From Zelopaecilomyces penicillatus (lineage: Eukaryota; Ascomycota; Sordariomycetes; Hypocreales; Pseudodiploosporaceae): 64,000 nt of DNA. Shown here one piece after another: positions 1 to 9,960 of this stretch. Under the pieces are notes generated by a model. The model saw nothing but the letters and a program-made list of their open reading frames with translations, made no database searches and was not told the origin of the DNA. Positions within the stretch are counted from its first letter, which is position 1; each line of letters starts with the position of its first letter. Location: assembly GCA_005765155.1 (NCBI GenBank), contig VCCP01000001.1, positions 4,712,001 to 4,776,000 on the forward strand, read 5' to 3'. The position numbers and the translations under genes were made by a program.

Positions 1-1912
1 GGGTCTTCTCCCTGAGAACACAAGGTTGCGCAAGAACTCGGATGGTACATTCGAGATCCTGATTGCATCAGCGATCACTAGTATTCCTGCTGAGGGTGGT
101 GAGATTGGCAAGGAGACCCAGTTCACCGTGGAGGATGGTCTGCTGAAGGATACGACTATTAAGCTTACCTTTGGAGACTACGCTAATGAGATGAAGAGCA
201 TTACTGGCTACATTAACCAGGCTGCTGCTAATGCTGATAACGAGAATCAGAAGAATATGCATCTTGCTTACAGCAAGTCATTTGAGACTGGTTCCTTGGA
301 GGCATTCAAGGACAGTCAACGTCACTGGATCAAGGACAAAGGTCCCGTGGTTGAATGTAACATTGGTTTTATTGAAACCTACAGAGACCCTGCGGGCGTT
401 CGTGGCGAGTGGGAGGGTTTCGCATCAAGTTCGTTTTCCTATCTGTCCATATGCGCTATCGTTCGTACTAACTACTTTCTCAGTGGTCAACTGTAAGCTT
501 TGAAGTTCATTGTGGCTTTCACCCCTTGTTGACTCCCAGCTTTAACTAGTGGAACGTACTCGCGCCTTTGGAGAACTTGTGACTGCTGCCCCGTCGCTTA
601 TCCCTCTGCTGCCTTGGAGCGAGGATTTTGAGAAGGACAAGTTCCTTTCTCCTGATTTCACATCCTTAGAAGTCCTCACATTTGGAGGTATGTATCTCAT
701 AGAAAACGGCGGCCCTGTCATTGGACTAACAAGATTACCAGGCTCCGGAATCCCAGCTGGCATCAACATGTAAGATAATACACAACGGCGATGCTATATC
801 AACTGAAGCCTGAAATACCTTGACTAACTGGGCTGCTAGTCCCAATTATGATGATATTCGACAAACAGAAGGATTTAAAAACGTCTCTCTTGGTAATGTG
901 CTTAGCGCCAAAGCTCCTAATGAGAAGATTCCCTTTATTCGTGACGAAGATCTTGCGGTTTTCCAGAAGCACCGCGACTCTGCTTTTGAAGTTCAGGTAG
1001 GACTTCATGAGCTTACTGGTAAGTCCTACCTATAATTATGCGAGCTCAATCTATTTGAAATACTACGACTAATCTTCACAAAGGTCACGGGTGTGGCAAG
1101 CTTCTGCAAGAAACATCTCCCGGAACTTACAACTTCAACAAGGATAACCCTCCTGTTAGCCCTGTCACAAAGAAGCCCATTAGCACCTGGTACAAGCCTG
1201 GTCAAACGTGGGGCTCCGTCTTTGGAAGCATTGCCGCTTCATACGAGGAATGCCGTGCGGAGCTGGTAGCTATGCATCTTAGTTGCGAATTTCCTGTACT
1301 CAAGATCTTTGGATTTGGAGACGGGACACTTGATATGGACAATGAAGCCGGCGAGGTTCTTTACGCTTCGTATTTGTCAATGGCTCGGGCTGGTCTTGCC
1401 GCCTTGGAGATGTGGGATCCCAAGAGCCAAAAATGGGGTCAGGCACATAGTCAGGCTCGTTTCTCTATCCTCAAGTGTTTCCTTGAGGCTGGGGATGACT
1501 TTTGCAAACTTGACTACACTAAGGATGATCTTTCTGATCTCACAATCAAGCTTGACCGCTCCAAGATTCTCACTGCTGGTCGCGAAGGTAAGTTTATGTG
1601 TGAGCTCTGGTACATGGATGCCGATAAACTGACAATCTTTCAGCTGTTGGACAATATCTGCAGAAGCTTCACATCTACAAGTCTACTGCGGATGTTGAGG
1701 CTGGCAACAGCTTCTACACGGACATGACCACAGTTGGCCTTGACTTCTGGGGAACCAAGGTACGAGACATTGTTCTCGCCAATAAGCAACCCCGGAAAGT
1801 ATTCATCCAAGCCAACACGTACTTGGATGAGGCATCAGGCCAAGTTTCCATTAAGCACTACGAAGCCACTAACGCAGGCATGATTGAGAGCTGGGCAGAC
1901 AGAAAATTGTAA
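1..1912 (+). CDS. DPP3: Dipeptidyl peptidase III (metallopeptidase family M49), 5'-truncated by the window
   Basis: Zinc exopeptidase that removes dipeptides from the N-terminus of oligopeptides, normally in the cytosol. Exons by splice signals and unbroken frame: <1..428, 484..492, 550..687, 742..769, 840..1018, 1084..1587, 1644..1912. The M49 zinc motif HEXXGH appears as HELTGH, split by the intron 1019..1083. The second motif EECRAE lies about 50 residues on, near 1246. The family block around LTFGGSGIPAGI and NYDDIRQTEGFKNVSLGN is intact. The third-last and fourth-last exons upstream of the motif are very small (9 and 28 nt). The frame is open to base 1, so the N-terminal half lies outside the window. 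The stop is TAA at 1910-1912. Identity is secure. The microexon is inferred from phase and from the conserved residues it restores. Confidence 0.95.
484..492 (+). other. DPP3: 9-nt microexon of the DPP3 gene
   Basis: Bases 484-492 are flanked by an acceptor (TTTCTCAG, branch-like CTAAC just upstream) and a donor (GTAAGC). Splicing 428 to 484 and 492 to 550 gives Met-Val-Asn-Leu after Phe-Ala-Ser, matching the family pattern of A-[MV]-V-N-x before the ER/KA stretch. Skipping the 9 nt also keeps frame but loses three of those residues. Confidence 0.7.
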
Positions 1913-2506
1913 AATAAATCTGAATAAATCTGTGATATTCAGTGGCCGTAGACAGCCTCCTCAGATCTGTAGAATATTCTTGAATCATATGGAGACAAAA
2001 CAAATGTCATTACGTTGAAAGCGGGTGAAACCAGATATATAGTTGCGTCTCAAAATGCCAACCAAAATTATGTAAAGCCCGTATTATATGCTATTGTTGT
2101 CATGTTACTATTAACATGTATGTATACATGGAAGTTTATACGAGCTGGAGACATTCCCAGGGGTTGGGACTTCAAATAGGGGGGGTCTTGGTGCTCAAGA
2201 AATCTAAGAAATCCATTTGTATTAAGAGTGTCTGCTTTATACATTGGCGAGATAGGATGTTTGGTTGTATCATTATTTTGTCATCACAGTCATTCACCAG
2301 TAGTCTGGTGGGAAATCATTTATGCTTGTTTTGTTTTATGACTGTAAAACCTGATTACAGACGCCGCCAAGATGTGACCGATGCCGTCGACTTCCAAATG
2401 CAATTGGCCAAACCAGCCCGTTTCGAAGACCCTTTCCGTTCTACAACCTCATCGTCGCCAACGCCCCGGTTTTCATCCGCCGCGCCCCGGCGCATGATTG
2501 CTTAAT
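1913..2506. other. Convergent intergenic region between DPP3 and eL6
   Basis: AT-rich 3' flanks of two convergent genes. An AATAAA-like stretch (AAAATAAATC) follows the DPP3 stop. Open frames here are short and have no family features. I see no other gene. Confidence 0.6.
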
Positions 2507-3489
2507 CTACCACGCCATCTCGTGGGGCTTGTCACCCTTTCGCAAGCTGAAGTTGCTTGCGAGGTAGCTGGCCAGCATATCCACCTTCTTGATGTTGGCG
2601 ATCAGAGCCTTATCGATGGCCTTCTGGTCAGCAGCGCGGCTGCTGTTGATCTGCTTCTTCTGTAGAGCCATTCCGTTAGGAACCTGAATTTTTGGAAAAG
2701 TGGGATAAAAATCGAGCGTGGTATTTTTAATGTATTTTTTTTTTACATACCTCGGGCTTCTCGCCCTGCTTGAAGAAAGCCTCCTGGCCAGCCTTCTCCT
2801 TAGCCTTCTCGGCGGTGAAGTACTTTGGTTGGGAGATCTCCTCAATCTTCTTCTCGTCCAGACCGGAGACATCGACCTTGAAGGAGGTGGCGATGACATA
2901 TCGGGAGTTGACTCTTCGCAGGGGAACGCCGTTGACCTTGAAGGGACCAGTGACGAGGAGAACACCCTGGTCAAGAGTCTTGAGGAGGACAACACGCTTG
3001 CCGCGGAAGCGACCGGCGAGGAGGATCAGAACGGTACCGGGCTGGAGAGACTTTCGGGGAGACCAAGCGCGAACGGCCTTTCGGACCTATTGTTGCGTTT
3101 CTGTTAGCGCAACTTATTCAGGGAAATTGTATCGCGATAAAAAGCCTCCAGTAGTGATTGCCGGCGGAAGTGTGACCAATGAAGACTATCGCGGAGCGGC
3201 TGTTTGTATCGAAGTGTCGAGATATATCAGACCGCCACTGAGCAAGAGCAATTTTCCCAACCACCACCAAAATCCAAATCTTTCGAGCAATCCAATTCGT
3301 TTCCGCACATAGTCCGCATCCTCTGAGCAGGCGAAAGAGGCGTCATAGCAGTCGCGACAAAGTGCTAGCACTCACCGTCTTGGGCTCGCTGTCATCTTCA
3401 GCGTTGTACCACTTCTTGGCCTTCTCCGTGGAGGCGGGGACCTCCCGGGTCGACTTCCCGAACTTCTTGGTCGTGGGCTTTGCCGACAT
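2507..3489 (-). CDS. RPL6: 60S ribosomal protein eL6
   Basis: Structural protein of the large cytosolic ribosomal subunit. Exons on the minus strand: 3489..3376, 3086..2751, 2683..2507, giving 208 aa, typical for eL6. The start ATG opens MSAKPTTKK; the central region carries the eL6 KOW-type core (GTVLILLAGRFRGKRVVLLK, then GPFKVNGVPLRRVN). The C-terminus is the family's basic tail ending KPHEMAW. Intron 1 is unusually long for this window (289 nt, 3087..3375) and follows a short first exon, a common arrangement in ribosomal protein genes. Intron 2 is 67 nt (2684..2750). It is transcribed away from hsp78 and shares its upstream region. Identification is firm. Confidence 0.95.
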
Positions 3490-3941
3490 GGTGACTCTCG
3501 GGTGGTGTCTGGTATCGAGTGTGGAGAGGATGAGGAAGACACGTTCGTGATGTTCACCCAAAATGTTGGATTTCTTTGTGAGCGCCGCTAGCGAGTTTGT
3601 GGGCAGCAAAATGTGAACCCTCTGGCACTAACCGCTTAGAGACGCGGTACGTACCTGAGCGTCGGCACCACCAGTGGGACATGGGGGCTGTGTGCACGTG
3701 CTGATAAGATAACTAACTCAACACCGATGGCGGCCGAAGTTGCGTGACGATTCCAGAGGGTTCATGTTTCGTGCCTCAGTAACTCAACTCTGGTACATAG
3801 CCTTTTGACGCATAGTTGATTAAAACCATCTGACAGCTGGGCTGGGGACGGCACTCAAGATAAATAGGCAGCCCATCCACCCAGTGCATTCCATGTTCAT
3901 ATTCTTCTTTTGTCACCTTAATCCTCGTGTGATTCGCCACA
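3490..3941. promoter_or_regulatory. Divergent promoter region of eL6 and hsp78
   Basis: A 452-bp space between two divergent starts. It holds the 5' leaders of both genes and a heat-shock-element-like site at 3751..3763. No further coding is supported. Confidence 0.6.
3751..3763. promoter_or_regulatory. Heat-shock-element-like site (TTCnnGAGnnTTC)
   Basis: TTCCAGAGGGTTC matches the three-unit HSE pattern TTCnnGAAnnTTC with one mismatch (GAG for GAA), about 180 bp upstream of the hsp78 ATG. One-mismatch matches occur by chance several times in 64 kb, so the support is its position before a heat-shock gene. Confidence 0.4.
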
Positions 3942-6323
3942 ATGCAAGCCAGAAGGCATTTGATGTTAGCCACACAGCGTTTTGTTGGAGCGTCAAGTAG
4001 ATCCATCCGGCCACAATGTGTAAGCGCAAGTGCATGTAAGGCATTAACACAAAGATTACAGCCGGTATGGCTTCTTCAAACCCCAGCCACTGCAATACGA
4101 ACCTATGCCAATGGACGACCGCATCCTCCTGGTGGAACACACCGAATGAACATGGGAGGGGAGGAGGAAAAGCCTGCTCTGGAACAATTCGGTATTGATT
4201 TGACGGCGCGTGCACGAGATGGGAAGCTGGATCCTGTTATTGGACGAGATGCAGAAATTCAAAGAACTATACAAATTCTATCTCGTCGCACCAAGAACAA
4301 TCCGGTACTAATTGGGAAAGCTGGTACCGGAAAGACTGCAATTTTGGAAGGCCTGGCGCTGCGCATCATTCGTGGAGATGTTCCAGAGAGTGTCAAAAAC
4401 AAGAAAGTGATTAGCCTGGATCTTGGGTCTCTGATAGCAGGCGCCAAGTTCAGAGGGGATTTCGAAGAGAGGTTGAAGAAGGTGCTCGACGAAGTACAAA
4501 AGGCAGAAGGCCAGGTCATCCTCTTCATCGATGAGCTTCATACCCTTCTCGGTCTTGGAAAAGCTGAGGGCTCTATTGATGCGTCAAACTTGCTAAAGCC
4601 CGCCTTGGCCCGTGGAGAGCTTCAATGCTGTGGAGCCACTACATTAACAGAGTATCGTCAAATTGAAAAGGATGTCGCACTGGCGAGACGTTTCCAGCCC
4701 ATCATTGTTAACGAGCCCTCCGTGGAGGATACTATCAGCATACTTCGTGGTATCAAAGATAAATATGAAGTACATCATGGCGTCAGAATTACCGATGGCG
4801 CATTGGTGGCCGCCTCTGTATTATCAAATCGCTATATCACCGACCGTTTCCTACCCGACAAAGCGATTGACCTCATGGACGAGGCTGCTAGCCATCTCAA
4901 ACTTCAGCATGAGTCTAAACCCGAGGATATCATGCGGCTGGATCACAAAATAATGACAGTGCAGATCGAGTTGGAAAGTCTGCGAAAGGAAACCGACATT
5001 GCAAGTAAGGAACGGCGGGAAAAGCTAGAGAGGGATCTGAAAAGGTACTATGATGAGATCTCGGACCTCAATGCGAAATGGGACAAGGAAAAATCAGATA
5101 TCGAATCGGTGAAAAAGGTTCAAACTGATCTTGACAAAGCAAAGTTTGAACTGGAACAGGCGCAACGAGAGGGCAACTTTGGTCGTGCCTCAGAGTTACG
5201 GTTTGGGGTGATTCCAGGGCTTGAGCAGCAACTGCCTTCGGAAGGAGAAAGTCAGCAGGGAAACACGGAAGAAACCCTGGTTCACGATGCAGTAACTGCC
5301 GACGATATTGGCAACGTTGTCTCACGCATCACTGGTATCCCAGTCTCAAAACTCACATCAGGCCATATTGAAAAGCTGGTGCACATGGAAGATGCCCTCC
5401 GAGAATCCGTCAAGGGGCAAGACGAGGCAATCAAAGCGGTTTCTAATGCAGTCCGCCTCCAGCGAGCTGGCCTCAGTGGTGAAAACCGCCCGTTGGCATC
5501 CTTCTTCTTCTTGGGACCGACGGGTGTTGGCAAGACAGAGTTGTGCAAAAAGCTGGCCAATTTCCTCTTCTCAACTGAGTCTGCGGTAGTACGATTCGAC
5601 ATGTCGGAGTTCCAGGAGAAGCACACAATATCCCGATTGATTGGCGCGCCGTCAGGGTATGTCGGATACGATGATGCCGGCCAGCTGACAGAGGCTGTTC
5701 GCCGCAAGCCGTATGCCGTTCTTCTATTTGACGAGTTTGAAAAGGCTCATCGGGACATTTCTGCCCTGCTGCTGCAGGTTCTGGACGAGGGCTATCTCAC
5801 TGATGCTCAAGGACACAAAGTAGACTTTCGAAATACCATTATCGTGTTTACGTCCAACCTTGGGGCAGATATCCTGGTTGGCCAAAACAGCTTTATCCCA
5901 TATGAGGAGACTCCTGACGGGGAGATTTCCGCAGACGTGCGCAAGGCGGTAATGGATGTAGTTGCCTCCACATATCCTCCCGAATTCCTCAACCGAATCG
6001 ACTCCTTCATCATCTTCAAGCGTCTGGCAATGGCCGCGATCCGCGACATCGTTGACATTCGCATAAATGAGCTACAGCAACGCCTCGACGACCGACGCAT
6101 TACTTTGAAGGTCCCAGATGCTGTCAAAGACTGGCTTGCCGCACGAGGGTATGACCCAAGGTTTGGTGCTCGCCCGCTCAACAGGTTAATTACAAACGAA
6201 ATTGGCAATGGCTTGGCAGACAAGATCATTCGAGGACAGCTGAAAATGGGTCAGACTGCAGAAGTACAAATCAGAAGTGATAATGAGGGACTGGAAGTGC
6301 TAACCACCGCCAATGAGGGCTAA
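3942..6323 (+). CDS. HSP78: Hsp78, mitochondrial ClpB-type AAA+ disaggregase
   Basis: ATP-driven protein disaggregase of the mitochondrial matrix, working with mtHsp70. The frame is 793 aa. An Arg/Ser/Thr-rich, acid-poor N-terminus (about 60 residues) reads as a mitochondrial presequence. As in other Hsp78 proteins, the bacterial ClpB N-domain is absent. NBD1: Walker A GKAGTGKT near residue 126, Walker B ILFIDELH near 195. The charged helical middle domain spans about 330-445. NBD2: Walker A GPTGVGKT near 525, Walker B LLFDEFEKAH near 593, with conserved NRIDSFIIF and GYDPRFGARPL toward the end. The frame is unbroken, but bases 4020..4061 look like a 42-nt in-frame intron inside the presequence. 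The eL6 gene lies divergently upstream. Confidence 0.95.
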   Translation: MQARRHLMLATQRFVGASSRSIRPQCVSASACKALTQRLQPVWLLQTPATAIRTYANGRPHPPGGTHRMNMGGEEEKPALEQFGIDLTARARDGKLDPVIGRDAEIQRTIQILSRRTKNNPVLIGKAGTGKTAILEGLALRIIRGDVPESVKNKKVISLDLGSLIAGAKFRGDFEERLKKVLDEVQKAEGQVILFIDELHTLLGLGKAEGSIDASNLLKPALARGELQCCGATTLTEYRQIEKDVALARRFQPIIVNEPSVEDTISILRGIKDKYEVHHGVRITDGALVAASVLSNRYITDRFLPDKAIDLMDEAASHLKLQHESKPEDIMRLDHKIMTVQIELESLRKETDIASKERREKLERDLKRYYDEISDLNAKWDKEKSDIESVKKVQTDLDKAKFELEQAQREGNFGRASELRFGVIPGLEQQLPSEGESQQGNTEETLVHDAVTADDIGNVVSRITGIPVSKLTSGHIEKLVHMEDALRESVKGQDEAIKAVSNAVRLQRAGLSGENRPLASFFFLGPTGVGKTELCKKLANFLFSTESAVVRFDMSEFQEKHTISRLIGAPSGYVGYDDAGQLTEAVRRKPYAVLLFDEFEKAHRDISALLLQVLDEGYLTDAQGHKVDFRNTIIVFTSNLGADILVGQNSFIPYEETPDGEISADVRKAVMDVVASTYPPEFLNRIDSFIIFKRLAMAAIRDIVDIRINELQQRLDDRRITLKVPDAVKDWLAARGYDPRFGARPLNRLITNEIGNGLADKIIRGQLKMGQTAEVQIRSDNEGLEVLTTANEG

Positions 6324-6706
6324 TCTCTCTAGCACATGTAAATTGGCTTTGTATTACTATTTCGCATTGTTACTTACAAAAGATGGATGTATAAATCCCT
6401 ACTCATTACGACAAAAATGTGTACTAAATACGTTCGTTGTATGTAGAAAATACCACCCCCCTTGATACCTTGCAGTTTATATGCAACCTCACATGATAGT
6501 GGTTTCGACCCATTTTTTTTAAAATAGAAACTGGCTCCATCATTATCTGTTCAACTTACGTGCCGAAACGATTGATGAAAATGGGAACTCCGCGACTATC
6601 AGTTGTTTCCATCGTTCAAACTTGACTGACTGTGAGCTTATGGGCTGAATGTGCTCCACCCAGACACAGCAAGCCCTCCCATGGGAAGTGGATCACCACC
6701 TCAATC
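6324..6706. other. Intergenic region between hsp78 and tRNA-Gln
   Basis: AT-rich 3' flank of hsp78 followed by the tRNA 5' flank. No coding or RNA features seen. Confidence 0.5.
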
Positions 6707-6778
6707 GGTTCCATGGTCTAATGGTTATGACTGCGGATTCTGATTCCGCCAGCGAGGGTTCGATTCCCTCTGGAACCT
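6707..6778 (+). tRNA. tRNA-Gln, anticodon CTG
   Basis: A full cloverleaf can be drawn. The 7-bp acceptor stem pairs GGTTCCA (6707-6713) with TGGAACC (6771-6777), with T at 6778 as discriminator. The D arm contains TGGTCTAATGGTTA. The anticodon stem GCGGA/TCCGC encloses the loop TTCTGAT, giving anticodon CTG, which reads CAG (Gln). The T arm contains GGTTCGATTCC. There is no intron in the anticodon loop and no encoded CCA. The B box GGTTCGATTCC serves as an internal Pol III promoter. A T-run follows closely. Confidence 0.95.
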
Positions 6779-6786
6779 TTCTTTAC

Positions 6787-6791
6787 TTTTT
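6787..6791 (+). terminator. Pol III terminator T5 after tRNA-Gln
   Basis: Five T's lie 9 bases beyond the tRNA 3' end, the usual Pol III stop signal. Confidence 0.75.
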
Positions 6792-7748
6792 GATGCATTC
6801 GCGGGATATTTGGTTTATCAGGCTTTGGGGGTGTTCAATACTGGCTTTGGTTGCTCTTGTTGTCGGTCGAACCAGGGTATGATTGCCGTTGTTGGTCCAG
6901 CATGTCACCACATCGACTAAGGCAGGCAGCATGCGAGTTTGACTGACTCCTGCCTAGAACTGTTTTTAAATGAATTTTCCTGTGCAGCTACCACATGTAC
7001 TGTATAACTCATCACACACTCTCCCCCAACTATATCAAGCCTGAGCTCGAAAGGGGAGGGAGACTGGGAAACAAGGGAAAGAATCAGAACCGAAAATACT
7101 GCTCCTCGCCATCATATCCATCCGCTACGATCATTCCCAGTCGAGGAACTAACGAACAACCCAACTCCGCCAATCTAGCGCAATGAGAGATGAGATAAGA
7201 GAGAGAGGGAGAAAAATGAAATACCATGAGCCGTAAGCGGAGTCGCCCTTGCTAAACCCTTCTGCCTTGCAATTCTTCCTCCCTCCAATTCCTCTAAAAA
7301 AACACCTTTCTTCATCTTGACTGTGGTCGACTTCATTCTTCGTTATCTTCCCAAATCAACAAAAAGAAGTTATTCATTGATGCAATGTAATCATGCAAAT
7401 CATCAACCGTCACTCATGAGAAATTTCCGTAGATAATCAAGACGCCAGAAGACTGTGTCCGAGTATATTTCTTCCAGAAACACACGATAACCTTCCCAAT
7501 CCAATGCAATGAGTGGTCAGTGGAATGTAAGAATGAGCAGGCTCACAAAGGCGGCACCATTTTAGAGCAAAAGTAGAAATACAGTCCAAGAAAAGAGACA
7601 CGATTTATGGATTGATTTCGATTGGGATGACCGATAACTTTGCAAATTACAACCCAAACGTGTAGTTTGGCAAAACCGCCATAAGAGAAGAAGCAGTAGC
7701 GGAACAGAGGGAGAAGACGGGGTTCATTAGAGGCTTCTCTCGGTTCGT
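6792..7748. other. Intergenic region between tRNA-Gln and arf1
   Basis: The right half should contain the 3' UTR of arf1, which is transcribed leftward. No supported gene; only short open frames without family features. Confidence 0.5.
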
Positions 7749-8550
7749 TTACTGATGACCAGCCTTCCGGAGAGTGGTAGCGAGCCACTCAAGACCCTCG
7801 TACAGACCATCTCCAGATGTGGCGCAAGTCGATTGGATGTACTGTAGCAAAAAAGTCAGTAGCTGCTTTGGGAAAGAGAGAACCCGGACATGGAGAAGAC
7901 GAGAAACGTACCCAGGCGCGCTGTCTCAAGCCGTGGAGGCCGAGCTTGTCGGTGATCTCGGCAGCGTTCATGGCGTTCTATTAAAAAAGTAAGATGTCAG
8001 CCATTTGTTGTCGAATTGTGCCGGCGCAAATCTAGGCATTAAGCGCCACGATAATTCTGGGGTGAGGAAAACATACAGGCAAATCCTGCTTGTTGGCAAA
8101 GACCAGCAGGATGGCATCTCGCAGCTCATCCTCATTCAACATGCGCTGGAGTTCCTCTCGGGCCTCAACAATACGCTCGCGATCGTTGCTGTCGACGACG
8201 AAGATGATACCCTGGGTGTTCTGGAAGTAATGTCTCCACAGAGGTCGGATCTTGTCCTGGCCACCGACATCCCACACGGTGAACTGGATGTTCTTGTACT
8301 CGACAGTCTCGACGTTGAAACCTTTACCGGCGATGTCAGTAAAAAGAAGGCGTGCCTAGCCACTTATCCCGGGCAGGGCGGCGACGAGGAGAAATAACAT
8401 ACCGATGGTGGGGATGGTGGTGACGATTTCACCCAGCTTCAACTTGTACAGAATGGTGGTTTTACCAGCGGCGTCAAGACCAACCATCAGAATTCGCATC
8501 TCCTTCTTCCCCCACAACTTATCGAAAATCTTAGAAAAGGTGAGACCCAT
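7749..8550 (-). CDS. ARF1: ADP-ribosylation factor 1 (Arf1) small GTPase
   Basis: Golgi GTPase that recruits COPI, other coats and lipid-modifying enzymes when GTP-bound. Minus-strand exons: 8550..8403, 8321..8077, 7977..7912, 7841..7749, giving 183 aa, the normal Arf length. The N-terminus MGLTFSKIF has Gly2 for N-myristoylation and an amphipathic helix. GTPase motifs are all present: GLDAAGKT (P-loop), switch I PTIG, WDVGGQD (G3), NKQD (G4), and CATSG (G5) near the end. The three introns are 81, 99 and 70 nt. A likely intron also lies in the 5' UTR (8642..9086). The closest family match by eye is Arf1/2 rather than Arl proteins, because of the unbroken Arf switch and interswitch residues. 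Confidence 0.97.
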
Positions 8551-9960
8551 GATTGCGGTGTAAGGCTATGAAGCCTATGACGAAACGTGTAGGTGGTAAG
8601 TGGAAGAGAGAGTCCGGGTCGAGGAGCAAAGAAAATCTGTCCTAACAAAAGCCACGGGTTAAGTCAGCAGGCTTCAAGGAGGGGCTTTTTTTTTCTCTCT
8701 GTAGTTTCTTCGGGAACAGCAACGGCGGCGGAGGTGGCGGAAAGGGGAAATGATGGAGGATGTAATTGATGCAGCAGCAACAATGGGCGCTCGAATGCGT
8801 TTTATCATCGGCATGCGACGGCAGAGGACACCTGTGTTGATGGACGGGTGGACAGCCGGATGCTGAGCACCCACGCAGGCTGCCGCATTGTGCACTTTGG
8901 GGGGGTGGATTCGCTGAGCTGTCTTTCTCGGCGGCCTGGCTGCTGCGACTCACGGAGAGACAGAGAGGCACGAGAGCAGAGCCGCAAAGGGCGCGCGGCG
9001 CAGACAATTCAGGCCAGATGGGTATTCTGGGCTCAGGCATAGGGAGGGTTCCATGGGAGAGGGGATCCAGCGACGGACGAACTTACTCTTCGTGTTGGCA
9101 GGCGGCGTGGATCGTGAAGGTTTGGAGTTGACGTGTCGGTGTAGACGCTGATAAAAGGTTCAGAGGGGCGAGAAGGGGCTACGGGTGGTGAAATTCGAGC
9201 CAGGGCCTGGCCGAGGGGAAGGGGGGCAGAGGCAGGCAAAAGGTTCAGGCGGGTGGCGGCGCACTCAACTTTCTCGTACAGCACAGTACGTAAGGCACTC
9301 TGTCGAAAAGACAGAAGGGGGCGCGGCATTTCACAGCGCTGCCAGTGGAGTTACAGGAGCGACAAGGAGCCTGTAGGCCTGTAACAGCACTCGGACGTAC
9401 AGTATAGGATCGCAGCCATTCACATGTGTTGGTGCCTGTTAGGGGACAAAGTGCCCAGCAAGGGGTACGCCAAAGTGACCTAGATCCGTTGTCGGATCCA
9501 CCGCTGGTCCACTCATCATCTGCTGGGCACTCAAGGTACACAGCCAGTAGCTTTTCGCAGCCCCTAATCCCGCTTCGGCAAAACTTTGGCCCAATAGGCA
9601 TCAGGGGACCGATCAGCGCTCCTTATTACGACTTCAAGCTTTGTACGGAGTACATTGGTACAAGACCCCACCCCCTGAGACTGCCCGTACCTAATAGGCT
9701 CTGCGCAAAATGGGTGGTCCTGTAACTTAATAGCCTTGCCTGCAAGCTTGACCTCGAGTCTGTGGGATAGGTGTCAATTCGCGATACTTGGAGTGAAGCT
9801 GGTGGTGTCCTTTTTCCCAAAAGGATTACAGTCGACAAAAAACACTATACGAACGATCGTCCTTTGCGTCCCCCCCGCTTGCCATCTTCGAACTTTTCGA
9901 CTCCCTCTCCTCTCGGCTTGCCTTCTTTTTCTCGAATCAATCAATTAAAAAATTAAAAAA
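8551..9960. promoter_or_regulatory. Divergent promoter region of arf1 and emp24
   Basis: A 1.4-kb divergent spacer. The left part is probably the arf1 5' UTR with an intron. The right part, next to emp24, is CT-rich (9860-9940) and ends in an A-rich run just before the ATG. No coding sequence is supported here. Confidence 0.5.
8642..9086 (-). other. ARF1: Probable 5'-UTR intron of arf1
   Basis: On the minus strand a GTAAGT donor begins at 9086. The acceptor TTGTTAG ends at 8642, preceded by a CTTAAC branch-like site. The span of about 445 nt lies upstream of the arf1 ATG. Inferred from splice signals only. Confidence 0.45.
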
